NCBI RefSeq assembly: GCF_002078875.1
Contig: NC_034414.1
Coordinates: 20,352,320-20,416,319, forward strand
Direction: 5' to 3'
DNA length: 64,000 nt
From: Numida meleagris
Lineage: Eukaryota > Chordata > Aves > Galliformes > Numididae
Under the pieces are notes generated by a model. That model was not told where the DNA came from. It saw only the letters and a program-made list of their open reading frames with translations, and did no database searches. Positions 37,891 through 51,636 of the stretch are shown here, in pieces. Numbering within the stretch: position 1 is the first letter of the stretch; every line of letters starts with the position of its first letter. The position numbers and the translations under genes were made by a program.

Positions 37891-38515
37891 GAGGTGGATG
37901 AAGGAAGAGCAACTGATATTACCTACTCGGACTTGTGTAAGACCTTTGACATGGTCCTACATTGTATCCTTGTTTCTAAATTGGAGACATATGGATGTGA
38001 AGGCTGGACTATTTGGTAGATAAAGAACTGGTCGGATGACCACATTACTCTGTCCAGACCTGGGCCACTGAGCACAAGGTTGCAGAGCTGCTGGAGTGAG
38101 TCCAGAGGAGGGCCACAAAAATGATCAAAGGGCTGGAGCACCTCTTCTGTGAAGCTGGGTTTGTTTAGCTTGGAGAAGAGAAGGCTTTGGGGAGATCTCA
38201 TTGCAGCCTTCCAGTACTTAAAGGGAGCTTATAAATAGGAGGGAAATCAACTTTTTACATGCTCTGATAGTGATACAACAAGGGGGAATGCTTATAAACG
38301 AAGAGAGGTGAGATTTAAATTAGATATTAGGAAGAAATTTTTTTACTCAGAGGGTGATGAGGCACTGGAACAGGTTGCACTGGAGGCATTCAAGGCCAGG
38401 TTGGATGGGACTCTGGGCAGCCTGATCCGGTGGTTGGTGTCACTGCCCACGACGGGAGGTTGGAACTATATGAACGTAAAGGTCCCTTCTAACAAGCCAT
38501 TCTGTGATTCTATGA
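37891..38515 (+). mobile_element. CR1 LINE with internal deletion
   Basis: It starts with mid-ORF2 sequence ('gaggtggatgaaggaagagc', then 'gacctttgacatggtc', the RT region coding a [14 protein letters not shown] motif). After 'gaactggtcggatgacc' it jumps, by about 38045-38090, to the far 3' part ('agtccagaggagggccac'). The complete tail ends 'cattctgtgattctatga' at 38515. Several hundred bases of RT, including the YADD-type box, are missing. Confidence 0.9.
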
Positions 38516-39505
38516 TAAGCCACTACCATCCCGATTTTGTATCAGACTACTTACAAATGTAACTATATTCTCTCCTACATAGTACATAATGCTGAACAGT
38601 ACAAAACTGCATTAGTTTCATGCACACTTATTAAATACTGAACAAATTTTAAGCCAAAAATTTTGACTAAAGCAGACATAAAATGCAAATACTTGTTCTG
38701 CATTGCAGATCAAACAAAGTAGGCATAAGACATTGCATAATTTTCATTTCTAAGTGTTGCGAAAAAATATATACTGATCATAGCTTTGATAAATAAATGG
38801 GTAGCTAATTAGACATGCATTATTCCCATCTATTGCAGCAGAATGAGCTGTCTAGATGAAAAACTTACTAGAGCTGCTTCTGACTGTGAAGGATATGGCT
38901 AGCTTACTGGCAACACATCACTGCCACCAGACTTGCACATTTTTCCAATTTGGCATTCTTCCTTTTCAGGTTAATCATATCCATACAGCATTAGTTACAC
39001 TCTCCTTGAGCAGAGCCACTATGAGTGTCCCTTAAAGTTGTAAGTTTTCTTCCCAGGATAACAATCATGTAACGGTTTTCAAGTACGCAACTCTAATAGG
39101 TATTATTCTACTATCTATTATTTTGTGAATGCATAGCTGTTAAATCTGCTAAAATATAGAAGCTACATTTTGAAAACATGAAAGCAGAATTTCAGTGAGA
39201 ATAAATCTTAAAACATGCAGCTCAAATGGAACTTTTTTTCTAAGATTTGTAGTCTGAAGGAACTCTTCATTTCCAAGATGTAAGGCAAAAATTCTACTGC
39301 AAAGTATTTTATTCATCACATTAAACTGTATAAGTCTGACCATACTTAGGAGAGGTACTTCCATATTGTTTTGCTCTTCAGGACTTACTGCAAGAGCTCA
39401 TATTATTTCAGCAGAGTCTCTTAGCTAGTTTTAAGTAATGAGGCCCTAGCCAATATTTGGCCCAAGAGAAGAGAGCAATAGAAGAGAATTCTTGATATAT
39501 GTAGG
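38516..39505. other. Unassigned stretch
   Basis: AT-rich; no gene or named repeat seen. Confidence 0.5.
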
Positions 39506-40010
39506 TGTTGCGGTTTAGTTGATTCTATCACTAGCAACAGGGCTTTCCCTCCTCCACCTTTCCCTTTTCCAGGGGTAGGGGAGGGAAGATTTACAAAGGG
39601 CATGACCAAGATAAGGAGGGATAACTATTTTACTGAAAATGACAAAAGAATGTAAGACAATATGATATGAAAAGGAGTTACAGGAAATAAATCAAACAAA
39701 TGGGGGAGGGAGAAGTTCCGACTGTATTGCTTGCTGTGGCGCCAGAAATGGAAGAGTCTTCTCTGCCATCACCGTGCTATTCTACCTCTTTTTACTTGAA
39801 ATTGGAAATCACATAGGGAATACTGGAGACTTCTGGTGACTATAGCTTGTCTCTTCTCGGAGAATCTTCTTCTCAAAGAGCCAGAACACATAAGCTGACA
39901 CTGCCAGAGACTGGCACAGAAAATGCATGCAGCTCCCTGGCTTTGTGCTTCAGCACTGAAACAGCTTGCCACGTGATGTCATGATATGGAATACTGGTAA
40001 AACCAGGATA
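39506..40010 (-). mobile_element. Solo LTR of an endogenous retrovirus with exact target duplication
   Basis: A 505-bp unit lies between perfect 5-bp direct repeats gtagg (39501-39505 and 40011-40015). The plus-strand ends are TGTTGCGG and CCAGGATA. With one change the latter becomes ...CA, so the unit has TG...CA LTR termini. On the minus strand it reads TATCCTGGTTTTACCAG at the start and ...ACTAAACCGCAACA at the end, the order I associate with avian ERV LTRs. That makes minus the likelier strand, but ends alone do not prove it. No internal retroviral sequence adjoins. The two short minus frames inside (39421-39609, 39769-39972) are not genes. Confidence 0.85.
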
Positions 40011-40015
40011 GTAGG

Positions 40016-41271
40016 CTGCTTAGTTACTATTACTTTTTTTTCACTATAAAATTTCTCTTACTTGTAGAGTAATAGTAGCTGTAGTCCTCTAAATGCTGGG
40101 GTAGTCATACGAAAACAAAATTACAAAATTATAAGCAATTATAATGCAGGGCCAAACTGCTGTTCATATTTCCACTGACTAAAAATTTTTGATATTTGTA
40201 TTACATAACATTAGGGTCATTCCAATCCTCCTTTTTAAATTCAGTTATTCCTCATTTATTTAATGCAACAATTTAATCTCTATGTCCAAGGAAATAAAAA
40301 TTTTAAGAAGCTGAATGTGATTTAGCTGATACAGAAGGCCAGTACAATTCCAGCAAACAACTGACGTCTGAGTTAGGCCTTAAAGAAAAAAAGATTAAAT
40401 CAACTTTTAAACTTAGTTGTCTAAAATAGGTTCCTAAACAGATTAACATAAATTCATATTTTTTATATTCAGAGCCAAACAACTTCTTTTGTTACCAGGC
40501 TTGAAAAAACTGGTCATACCAACAGAAGGGATAAATGGTGCCTATCAAAGACAAAGTGACAACTGGCAAGGAAATATTTGTTTCAGGTATCCAAGCTTCA
40601 CGTAACTTTCATCATGTTTTTAGAGTAAGATAGAAGTGGAAAGATAAATATTTAAGATGTGTTCAGGTAAGCCATTTCATCTTTCTTCTCATTGAAATAC
40701 TTTCAAACTGTTTAAGAGTGAATCCACTATCAATTAATTCCTTTTCACATAGTGCAATACCAAAAAAAGTCAGTTTTTAAATTAATTGTTCCATCAATAA
40801 ATTTTCTCCTCTATGCTGCAGAACCAGTATTTATTATACTAGATGAACTGAACACTTCCAATATTTTTATCTGCTTTGAATATGACATGTTGACAGGACT
40901 GAAAGCATAAAAACACTTAAGTGAATTACTTTTCAAGGATACTCAGTTTATTTCATCAGTTTGCTGGACATTAACCTTGGTTTCTAAGTTTAAGCTCCTT
41001 TATACCCTTTCATAGATACATTAGAATTAGATCATTTCTGCTTTCACTCAGAGGGTTGACAGATTAATGCTAATGGATGTATTCATGATTGTAAGCTACA
41101 AACTTAGCAGACCTCAGATGCAGCAAAATAAGAAAAAGAAGGTAAAGCTCTACAGCCTGCCAACATTCTAGAACTCAGGCCAGTTAGCCCTTCCCTTTGC
41201 AGTTTGGGCTGAAAAAGTTTACTTGTTCTAGTGAGCTAGCTTCTTATTAGTAAATTAGGTTATTTGCTTTA

Positions 41272-41302
<31 letters not shown>

Positions 41303-41614
41303 AATACAGTTCACTATTTTCTAACTTGATCTGTGCATTCCTTTTATGGAATGATTTCATGCTTCTTGTACCACCACTGATTATATGTATATTTCTATAT
41401 AACTGGAAATTTCTCTAGCTGGTTTTACAGCAATATCTGCATCCTATGGTTGCAAATACAAGTCATCTAGGCTAATAAGTAGCTCTGACTCTACATCAAC
41501 CTATTCTGAACCTTGATTTTACATTAAAGGTGTTGTACCAAAAAGAACAAAAAGATTAGTTCTCAGATTGGGGAATTTGTTTTATTCTTCTTAAAATATT
41601 CTTATCTGTTTACT
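40016..41614. other. Unassigned AT-rich stretch with a CA microsatellite
   Basis: No gene recognised. The only distinct feature is the (CA)n at 41276-41301. Confidence 0.5.
41276..41301. repeat. (CA)n microsatellite
   Basis: About 12-13 uninterrupted CA dinucleotides followed by A-rich sequence. Confidence 0.95.
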
Positions 41615-42054
41615 TCATAGAATCCTAGAATCTTTTGGGTTGGAAAGGACATCTGAAGGCTATCCAGTCCAACTCCCCTGCAATGAACAGGGACACCACA
41701 GCTAGACCATGTTGCCCAGGGTCTTACCCAGCCTTGCCTTGAAAGTCTCCAGGGACTGGCCATCAATCACACTTCTGGGCAACCTTTTCCTGTGTCTCAC
41801 CACTCTCACTGTAAAAGACTTCTTCCTTATATCTAACCTGAATCTACCTTCATTAAGCTTGAAACCTTGTGTTCCATGACCACCAACCCTGCTAAAGGGT
41901 CGATTCCTTTCTTTCCTGTAGCTCCCCTTTAGATACTGAATGGCCACTATTGGGTCACCTCAGAACCTTCTCTTCTCCAGGCTGAACAGCCCCAGCTCTT
42001 TCAGCCTCTCCTTCTATGGGAGGTGTGCCATCCCTTGGATCATTTTGTGGCCCT
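41615..42054 (-). mobile_element. CR1 LINE 3' end, about 440 bp
   Basis: On the plus strand it starts 'tcatagaatcctagaatctt', the complement of the CR1 3' tip, and runs to 'ggatcattttgtggccct'. The 81-codon minus frame 41702-41947 corresponds to the last part of ORF2 (for example GRFRLDIRKKSFTVRVVRHR) and is partly open. It lacks any catalytic domain. Confidence 0.93.
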
Positions 42055-45000
42055 ATTTGTTTGTACTTTCACAGTAAAAGGATTGACATGATGCACTACT
42101 ATGTGAGAATGTTATTTTTAACACTAAATCATACTTGCACTCCTCTGGGTCTCCCATCTTAGCAAGTATTTTATCAGGACTTACAACTATTGGATTTCTG
42201 TTTTCTTTCATTTTAAGTGAATTTTATACTTTGGAAGGGCGGTACATTGACAGCCCAGGAGAATTGAGTCCTCTGTTCATCCACAGAGCAATTATTTTGT
42301 AGCTAGAAGCTGCAAAAAGTGTTAACATTTTTCCAGTGTTTTTATGATAGTTAAGACTACCTAGCATAAGAACTCTACTGGTTTTTCACAGCTTTCAAAG
42401 TTGTCACACATAATAGCATTTTCAGTCATTACAAGTTATACTGCATTTTAAACGTAAGTCCTTACCTTTTGTCTTCCACAAAGAGATGAGGATCAGAGGT
42501 AGACGGGAACACTTTGAATCTTTGTACCCAAATCTGTCTGGGTTTGTGCATCAGTAATACCCTTCACTCATGTTTCAGCTTTCCTCCCTGACTTTTTGCC
42601 ATTATGAGAAGTTGTGTAACCTAGTTTTCCTTCTGCAAGTCCACCAGGAGCTTACTTCATTCCAAAGGACTACACCTTTAGCCCCAACCTCCGAGAAAAA
42701 AATGATACAGAACAAAAAGAGATTTCATTGAAGTGTCACTGGACAGTAGTCAGCATAATTTGAAGTTACTATAGCTAACATCCACAACCGCTAGTTAACT
42801 TATTTTACTGTTTCATATTTATTTTCATAAAGCCAAGTTCATCTTTATACCACAATGCGCACTTATTTCAGTGAAGTTTCTTCAGAGCAAACTAACCTGA
42901 AGAGAGTTACAAACTTGTCACGAGTGGACTATGTTGACTCTAATACCTTAAGTTATACACAAATAGCTTAATCTCTCCTGAAATGATGGTATCTAAAAAG
43001 TTTAGTATCTAGATTCCTATAAAACTGTTCTAAAAAGATTACTCAACTATGAACATCTACAAGGCAAACTGTCTATGTCATTTCACTACTGCTTTTTAAG
43101 TGTCTTGTGTTTTCATGGTTTTTGTTAGACAAGTCCACATTTCACCCCTCTTCTCCAGCTTACCCCACAGGCCTTACTTTGATAATGTTGCTGTTTCATG
43201 TGAAAAATTTTACTAAATTTAAAATGCATGGCTTTGCTTTGGAGCAAATATTTCATGCCTCAGAACGTCAACACTTGTTTTCAAAGATGGATTAAAGCCA
43301 CAGTATTTTCACAGTCAGTACAGCACCATGACTTTTCTCCAATCTTTGGTTAAGTAAATAAATTTATTTTACTCATAGTGGAAAAAGATTGCTGACTTGT
43401 ATGTGGAAGGATTTCTTGAAAAGTACTCTTAGATTCTCCACTGCTGAATCTGCAAATTTAACATGTCTTAAGAAGGATTTGAACCTACTACATTGATGCA
43501 AGTATAGTTTTGGATTCCCCATTCCAGATACAAGTATCAAACTTCATAGTTAGAAGAAACTTACAAGTGATATTTTTCTTTTACTCTGTTCTTCCAGGAA
43601 AACTCATTAGAACCCAGACACCGTTTACTCATGTCATGAGACATAACTAAGACTGAAAGTGTACCTCCATGTAAGACAGCTTAATGTCTCCTTTTGCATC
43701 ATATATGTGGCACTGACCCAAAGAACGCAGTAGTTTGGAGTCAGCATTCTGCCTGAAGGATGTATGAAATGAATAAACCTATAAAAATGGAATAAATCCA
43801 ATTTCCAATTTGTTTCCAAGTCATGATTGGAAACAAAAAGAACATATAGACAAACAAGTAGAGTTTGCTTTCTGTATTTTCTTCCAAAGCTGAAACTGAT
43901 TTCCTCTGTGTTTACTCCAGTAGAATCAAATCTCTCTGTATCATCACATTTAATATTTGATTAGCAAAAGTTGTAGTTTCGAACAAACTAAAGGAAGAAA
44001 AGAAAGCACAGTGGAAAAAAAAAAAAAAGTGATTTTGAAAAGCTTAGAGGATATTTGATCTCCTGAACACTAATTTTAGAAAGATTCATGTCAATTGTTC
44101 CTTTCACTATTTCCTAACATCCTGTGGCAAATCAAGAAACTACTGACATGGAGAAGTCAGAGAAAAATATTGAATGCATCTTTAGCTATCAGCTATTTTC
44201 CAAATAGAAAGATGTTAAGTGAATCAAAAACAAACGGAAGAGTTAAGACTAAGCAGATTATTTTTGCATAAAGTAAGTAGGATTCACTGACCTCTGATTG
44301 AAAAGCACTAATTATAAATCTTAATCAAAACTTCCTTTTACATTTCACGAGGTAATTAGTGTATTTCTCTTTTTGCTACTAATTACATATCGTGATTATC
44401 CTCTTTCCTTCTGTTCGTGGGTGGCAGTAAAGTATGCTTAGCTTTTCTCCTTGAGATGATTTTGTGTTAGTTTACTGACTGAAATATGAATTAAAAATGA
44501 ATTTAAAATATGCAATAAAATGAATTGTTTTAATTATTTTTAAACAATATTTTATGAGGTAAGATTCAGACATTGCCCAATAATTAAGTAAATATATTTT
44601 TTATAAGTAAAAATCTTATGTTAACTTTAACTGGCAGAAATGGCACTGCATTACCATGCACCGTAGTAGCAACTATATTCATCCCTTATTTCATCTGAAC
44701 AGCCATAGAAACCCTATTTCAAATGAGCCTAATTTCAGTATACAGAGGAAAAATTTCAGAAATGCAGAAAAAAAAATGATTAGCACTGAACTAGTGCTTG
44801 TGATTAACATATCACTGTAACAATACAGTTTGGAACATGCATTATTTACAGAGTGGAATATCTGCCTTAGCATCATAACTCACACAGGAATTCATATCAG
44901 ATAATGAAGACTCATAGCAAATGCTTACAGTTTTATAATGACATAGCAAGCTTTTCAAAAGCAAAGAAGATATTCCCAGAAGCTCTACTAAATCCACTTC

Positions 45001-46595
45001 AAATACTGCAGAGGAGATACACAGAGCCCCTTATTTTAATGGCAAAGAACTCTGGATGAAAAACTCTGAATGAATTGCAAAGATATGTGCAGACATATTT
45101 GTAGCTTATGTCAAGAGAAGCTTCGTAGAGAGATTGTTGATGCTCGATCAATTGTTTCATCTTCTCACAAATTCAGGTATATTTTTAATGCTCTGTCCGG
45201 TGTTATTTTAGTGATTCATTAGGTGTAATATACATCAGCTGTCCTGGTGGTATTTTATATTCCCTAGCTATCAATATTAAAATGTTTTTTCCTTGCACTG
45301 CATGTTATTCTTCCTTGCCATTACCCTTACTTCAATAGAGTTCAAGTAGTTTCTTTTTCTTTGGTATGTAGATATTTAACAATTTGTAGATTCTTGCTCA
45401 AAGGCACTCTGCATCCTGGCAGATCAAGGTATCTGCTTCTTCATTTTGACTTCCATGATCCACAATTTTTTTCTTGGCTGCTCTGATAGATTGTGAGTCA
45501 CTGGAGATCAAACTATCTGGATACAAAAATACCACTTTCAAGGTAACAGAACATGTACACAGTAATAAAATTCTCTGGCACAGGCATCAACTTAAAAATC
45601 TGTTTTTCTGAGAGCCTGCCTTTCCTTCAGAGATACTCTTACCCCAGGTAAACACTAGGCTTTTCTAGAGCTCCCACCTGATCAGCAGTGAGGGTTGTCC
45701 TTATGACTTGTCTGCCATGTCAGTAACACCTCTCTTTTCCCCTGAATAGAGAGGAGCTGGTAGTTATCAAGAACAATGCCTCAGCATAGCACCCACATCT
45801 CCTGGTCAGGAATGCTAATCACCATAAGAAACCACTATATGGTTTGCTCCTGAACTCCAGTGCAAACTTGCCCTTTCCTTGTCCTAAGATCTGTTCTGTC
45901 ATGCCTTTCTGAAGAGCATTTTATTCAGGGTCTTTCTCAGAGCTTCATTTTCCTTTTTATTGCAGTCCCAGGTTTCAGAAGTTAGGAAAAATCTTTCCTT
46001 CCAGGATTTATCAGAGCTAGAAACTGGTTCTAAGAACCCTTCCAGGACTCTCAGTTATTAGAGATAGTCATATATTGGAATAAGCTTAGAAGGGACAAAT
46101 ATCCCCACTACAGTTCTTGAATTCATTTCTTCAGAGCTTTTTCATTTTGATAAGTTAAAAATGTTTTTGTTTGTTATAATTTGATTCCTCCTGATATGCA
46201 TCATCTGCATCTGCTCTTTCTTGAATTTCTTCTCTGCTGATGTTTCTGAGAACATTCATAATGGAAAAGAACATTGCAGATGCCGTTTGATTAAGTACCT
46301 ATTTCATGATGATTGCATTTTAAGCATCATCCAAGAGGCATCACCATTTCAGGACGTGTTTTACAAGCCTTTATATTGCCATCTGAATGTGGCAAAGGAG
46401 GCAATTTTCAGAGGCAATTATATCCGCCACTAAATATCAACTGTGCAAAGACAGAAATTGAGTAGTTTGAATTACTTGCTGAAATGAAGCATGGAAATAT
46501 TTGAAATGGCTTTCATAAGTGTTTGACTACTCCAGCCTATAGAAATATTTCTCTGTATTTTTTGCTATCAAGTCTTGGAATATGAAGTCCCCATG
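42055..46595. other. Unassigned AT-rich stretch
   Basis: No gene or named repeat recognised. 44330-44560 contains several TAATTA-type words ('gaggtaattagtg', 'ctactaattacat') but no other support for regulation. Frames up to about 70 codons look random. Confidence 0.5.
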
Positions 46596-47727
46596 TGAGC
46601 TTAATCTGAAAGGTACAAGGAGATCATGGAACAGATCCTCCTGGAAGCTGTGTTAAGGCACATGCAAGACAAGGATGTGATCTGAGACTGTTAACATGGC
46701 TTCAGCTTCACCAGAGTCAGACTGTGCCTGACAATGTGGTGGCCTTCTACAGTGGAATGTCCAGGTGAAGGTCTGTGACAACTGGTGTCCCCCAGGGGTC
46801 TGTCTTGAAACCAGAGCTTTTCAACGTCTTTGTCAACAAGCTGGATAGCGGGATTGAGTGCAACCTGTGCTAGTTTGCTTAGTGGAGCTGTTGATCCAAA
46901 AGAAAGAAGGTATATCATCCAAAGGGACAGGCTTGAAAAGTAGGCCCATGATAACTTATTAAGTTTCAACTAGGACAAATGTAAGGTGTTGCACTTGGGT
47001 CAGTGCAATCCCAGATACATATATAGATTAGGAGAAGAAGTCATTGAAAGAAGTGCTGCAGAAAAAGAACTTGGGAGTCCTGATGGACAAAATGCTGGAC
47101 ATGAGCCAGCAGCGTATGCTTGCAGCCTAGAAGACCAACTATATCCTAGGCAGCATCAAAATAGAGGCAGACAGCAGGGCGAGGGAGATGATTGTCCTCT
47201 TCTACTCCGCCCTTGTGAGACCTCATCTGAAGTACTGCATCCAAGTCTGGGGCCTCCAACATAGGGAAGATGCAGAGCTTTTCGAATGGATCCAGAGGAG
47301 GGCCATGAGGAAGATCAAAGGGCTAGAGCACCTCTCCTGTGAAGAAAGGTTGAGGAAACTAGATTTGTTCAGCTAGGAGAAGAGAAGGCTCCAGGGGTAA
47401 CCTCACTGTGGCCTTCCAGTATTTAAAGGCAGATTATAAACAGAAGGGTGACTGACTTCTCACATTTTGATAGCAATAAGAAAAGGGGAAATAATTTTAA
47501 ACAAAGAGAGAAGAGATTAAGGTTAAATATTAGGGGGAAATTATTTTCTCAGAGCGTGGCGAGGCACCAGAACGCACTGTCCAGAGAAGCTGTAAATGCC
47601 CCATCCCTGGAGATGGATGGGGCCCTGAGCAGCATGATCTACTGACTGGCAACTTTGTCCACAGCAGGGGAGTTGGAACTAGATGATTTTTAAGGTCCCT
47701 TCCAACCCAAGCTGTTCTATGATTCTT
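46596..47727 (+). mobile_element. CR1 LINE, about 1.1 kb 5'-truncated copy, catalytic box deleted
   Basis: It begins in mid-ORF2 ('agatcatggaacagatcctc', then 'ggcttcagcttcaccagagt'), passes the RT motif 'actggtgtcccccaggggtc' ([17 protein letters not shown] by translation), and ends at the 3' tip 'gctgttctatgattctt'. At about 46872-46880 the text reads 'agtttgcttagtggagctg', where related copies have the codons for the ADD catalytic aspartates between 'tttgct' and 'agtgg'. About 14-15 bases including both aspartate codons are gone. The later frame 47188-47376 (VRPHLKYCIQVWGLQHREDA) is readable but truncated. The element is non-functional. Confidence 0.93.
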
Positions 47728-50700
47728 AAATATAATTCTTTGAAAGAAAATGGTTTTACAAAGTTTAAGCATCAAGAATTGCAATAAGACTGAAGCAAAA
47801 GATCTGAACATGTATTTATCTATATGAGCTAAATTAAAACTTATTTTGCTGACTATGCTTTTAAAATACATAGCCCTAATTCTGACTGAAGTTCATTATG
47901 ATGATAATTTAAAAATCATTATAATTAAATAAGCATACACAGGGTTGCTGCTTTTGTCAGGCTTACTCCTTAAGAAGAATTGAAAGCAACATTTGGCATA
48001 TGCAGCATTCAAGTTTATATCCTTACTTGACAGAATTCAGTCTGAGTCTACTCAGTATTGGCTGTGATATGAAGGATGCTTTTGACCCAAAAATGTCTCT
48101 TCTGGTGAAAGTTTAATTCAAATAACTCAATTACAAATATCAGCTTTGACAAAAATCTCATTGGGGGGGGAATAAAAACCAAAGCTGCTTTGAATAAGAA
48201 AAATTAAATACATTTCAAGTTACCTTCTCATCCTCATTGATTATCTATAGTAAGCTAATGCACTAGAAGATAGATTTTTTTGAATATCTATTCCTAATCT
48301 CTTCTGAAGCTAAGATGTGCTAAAGAAAAAAGTCTTATAGATTATGAGGGAAAAGCCCTTGTAATCATTGCTGGAGTGTTTAGATCTCTATCACTTTCCC
48401 TGGAAATATTACTGAATCCCACATTTATTTATTTATTTATTATTTTTTAAGTAAAGCACATTTAAAAATTGATGCCTGAAATTGTCTCCATGATTAATAT
48501 TTGCCAAAACACTTATGTGAGATGGAAATTACTACATCTGGAAGGTATTGTAGGAAAGGGTGCTACAAAATTTTCTCACATTATTTTCTTACTTGTTATC
48601 AGTGAGAAAGATGTGTTTTTCTGACAGATGGATTATAATACATATATATCATATATATATGATCACATAGATATATAATATCTAATACAGAAGAGCTGTA
48701 ACTCAACGATATTAAAATTTTGCAGTCAAGTCATAGGACAGTCACATTGCCGTGATTTTAGTATCAAATCACATTGAATTCACTGTGAAATCAACAGTTT
48801 TCTATAGTATTAAAGCTAAATTTTCCGTTTAACTGCTGATCCACTGTTAAGGGTAATTTTTACACTCAGCTACTCTTCAAAACTTTTATTTTTAAGATGA
48901 AAGTGTAGTTATTTATTTTTCATAATATAAGATAATTAAACAACTGGTAAAAAAAGAGAAGTGCTTCTCTGCAAACTGGTGCATTTGATAGGTATTTGTT
49001 TGTAGTGAATTATTTGATTAAAGGAACTTTATCTATTTTTGTCTTACAACACAGATAGCATGGTTGCTACTAAAAATCTAAACTTTTCACTGCAGCTTTT
49101 CGCTTGCAGTTCTATTCTCTTCAATCATGTTGAAAAGAGAGAGTACTATTCCATGGCCAGGTCACCTTGCAAAAATAATCAAGTTATATCTCAGTCTACT
49201 TGAATACTGAGTAGGTCAAGTAACTCAAACCTTGAGTGATAATGCTATTTAAATGGATTTGCATTCTGACTGTTACACAAGATAAAAAAAATCATCTGGA
49301 AAAAATGCAAGAAAAAGAAAGGAGGTACTCTTGGCCATTATAGGCTAAAATTAAACTAGGGCTTTGTCAACAGTTTATACACATTTTTTCCCAGATACAT
49401 ATGATGAAACAGCAGCAGTACAGCAGTCAAATGGAAGCAAGAGCTACACTAAACTGTTATAACAAGTGTCAGCAAACAATTCGAACTGTGCTGAAAGATC
49501 TAGAAAACAAAAAAACTGAGTAGTTAATTAACCTCTAACTGCAGTTTCGAGTAACTTTTGTGTTATTATTAATAAGTTATTTTTCAGGAGTAAAGACTGT
49601 AGGATAAAGATCAGTTTTCCCATCACTAAAACAGAGTGAATTGTAGACCAACATGATTTTCATCTAGTGATCAGATAGTTGGTTCAGTGTTTTGCTGCTG
49701 CAATGACTGTTTGTTGTTCATTAAGCATCTCATATTACTTGAGTAATTTACCATGTTCATCAGATTTACTTCTCATTTCAAGACCATCATAAGTAAATAA
49801 CATCACAGTAAACCTGAAACATTTTAAATAATATTGCTATTACTCATCTAACCTAATTTTGCTATGTGATCTTAAGCACTTTTACTCACCTCTATTCCAA
49901 GCAGAGTTAAAAGCAATCTGTTTCTTGCCTTCTTTTTCTGCTCCAGAAGACAAACTACTCTTTTCTTGCTCAGTGAATTAACATTGATACCAGTAAAGCT
50001 ACAAAAATCAAGATGTATTACTCTTTAAACAGTCCTTCAGAAACAATGGAATAGCTTTAAAACCTGGGGGAAAGGGACTGAATTGGCATTTTTCTCATTA
50101 GTTTGGAAAGCATCTTGTTTCCTTAATAATAATTCTGGAGTTTCACAAGTGGATTTCCTGCACAATTACCCGATCAGCAGTATTACTAATATCAGGTACA
50201 AATTATCTAGATTAATTATATAAAATATTTCCTAGGCATGCAATCCATCAATTGTCAGATTAATAGAGACCAGAAATGTGCATTAAATCTCCTGTTTGGT
50301 TTTCAAGCTAACAGTAGAGCAGAATTTTATTTTTAAGCCTTCCAGATTAGTGAATCCATTCCTACTTAAGAGTATGACAGATTTTTTCAGTAGAAGCACT
50401 CTGCCTAGAACACGTAGAACCCACCTGTGCTGGCATCACCTTGTTTTAATGAGGAGTAAAGTAAAGCAAAAGGATAAGCTATAAAGCATGCATTGATTTT
50501 CTTTTCTTTTTTATTTATTAGTGGGTATGACAACTTATTATCTCTTTACTTGTATTTGGACCACACAAAATAAGAATTTGTCTCCAAAAACTCTTTTTTT
50601 TTTCAGTGAATATCCAAATAAGTAAGAGGTTTTTAAGGTTCTTTCAACCATCCAAGAGACTAACGAGCGACAGAACTCCTATGGAAGCCTTTTCATCTTC

Positions 50701-51121
50701 AGACTTCCTTGTTAATTGTACTCCGATTTGAAATCTGCAACCCCAAACCCAAGTCAATCATTTCAATGCAGCAACTGCTGTTTCACTGCCTTTGCTGTGT
50801 CAATAAAATATCAGTTATTACTCGAGCTGTTTGGTCTTGCATAACAAAGTAGGAGTAAAGCACTGCAAAGTTTTCTTAATAGGAAACAGGCTACATTATT
50901 TGTGTTGAAGGAAACAGATTTTATGGTATTCCCATAGGCCTTTCCATTTTCTTCCACACATACAGCAGCAGTGAAAAGGAAGGTGTTCATCAGTAATGTT
51001 TTATCCACACACAACATACAGCAAACACATGCAGGGACAAGAGACAGATCTGTCCCTCATCTGGAGTAAGTTACAAACTTACTATGGTCATCCAAGTTAG
51101 ACAGAAATAAATACATAGTGT
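47728..51121. other. Unassigned AT-rich stretch
   Basis: Contains a (TTTA)n tract at 48424-48441 and an alternating AT palindrome at about 48640-48676 ('tcatatatatatga'), plus a G8 run at 48163-48170. No gene or named dispersed repeat. Confidence 0.5.
48424..48441. repeat. (TTTA)n microsatellite
   Basis: About four tandem TTTA units followed by an AT-rich tail. Confidence 0.85.
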
Positions 51122-51636
51122 ACAATGGTCTCAGGTGGCCTCCAACACAGAAAAATGCATTAAGATTTTGTAGCAGGTCCAGAGGAGTGCCACAAGGAAG
51201 ACCAAAGGGCTGAAGCACCTCTCTTACAAGGAAAGGTTGAAAAAAAAAAAACAGGATTTGTTCAACTTGGAGAAGAGAAGGCTCCAGGAGAGATCTCATT
51301 GTGGCCTTCCAGCATTGAAAGGAAGCTCACAAGCAGGAGAGAGATCCAACTTTTTACATGGTCTGATAGCGATAAGAAAAGGCAGCATGGTTTTAAACTA
51401 AGAGAGGGAGACTCAGATTAGATATTAAGATTAAAAAAAAAAAACCTCAGAGGATGGTGAGGCACCAGAACAGGTTGCCCATAGAAGCAGACAATTCCCT
51501 ACCCCTGGAGGCAGGAAAGGCCAAATTGCATAAGACCTTGGGGAGCATGATCTAAGCTGTTGGCAACCCTGTCCACATCAGGAAGAACCTGATGGTCTTT
51601 AAAGGTCCCTTCCCAACAAAGCCATTTGATAATTCA
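51122..51636 (+). mobile_element. CR1 LINE 3' end, about 515 bp, decayed
   Basis: It carries the CR1 3' landmarks in order: 'ggtccagaggagtgccacaa', 'cttggagaagagaaggctcc', 'gaacaggttgccca', and 'aaaggtcccttcccaacaaa'. The final octamers are eroded ('gccatttgataattc'). An A-rich expansion interrupts it at 51240-51250. No coding potential remains. Confidence 0.9.

Noticed and set aside
48640..48676. AT palindrome as a possible structured RNA or origin
   Set aside because: Alternating AT repeats produce such palindromes by simple expansion; nothing else supports a function.
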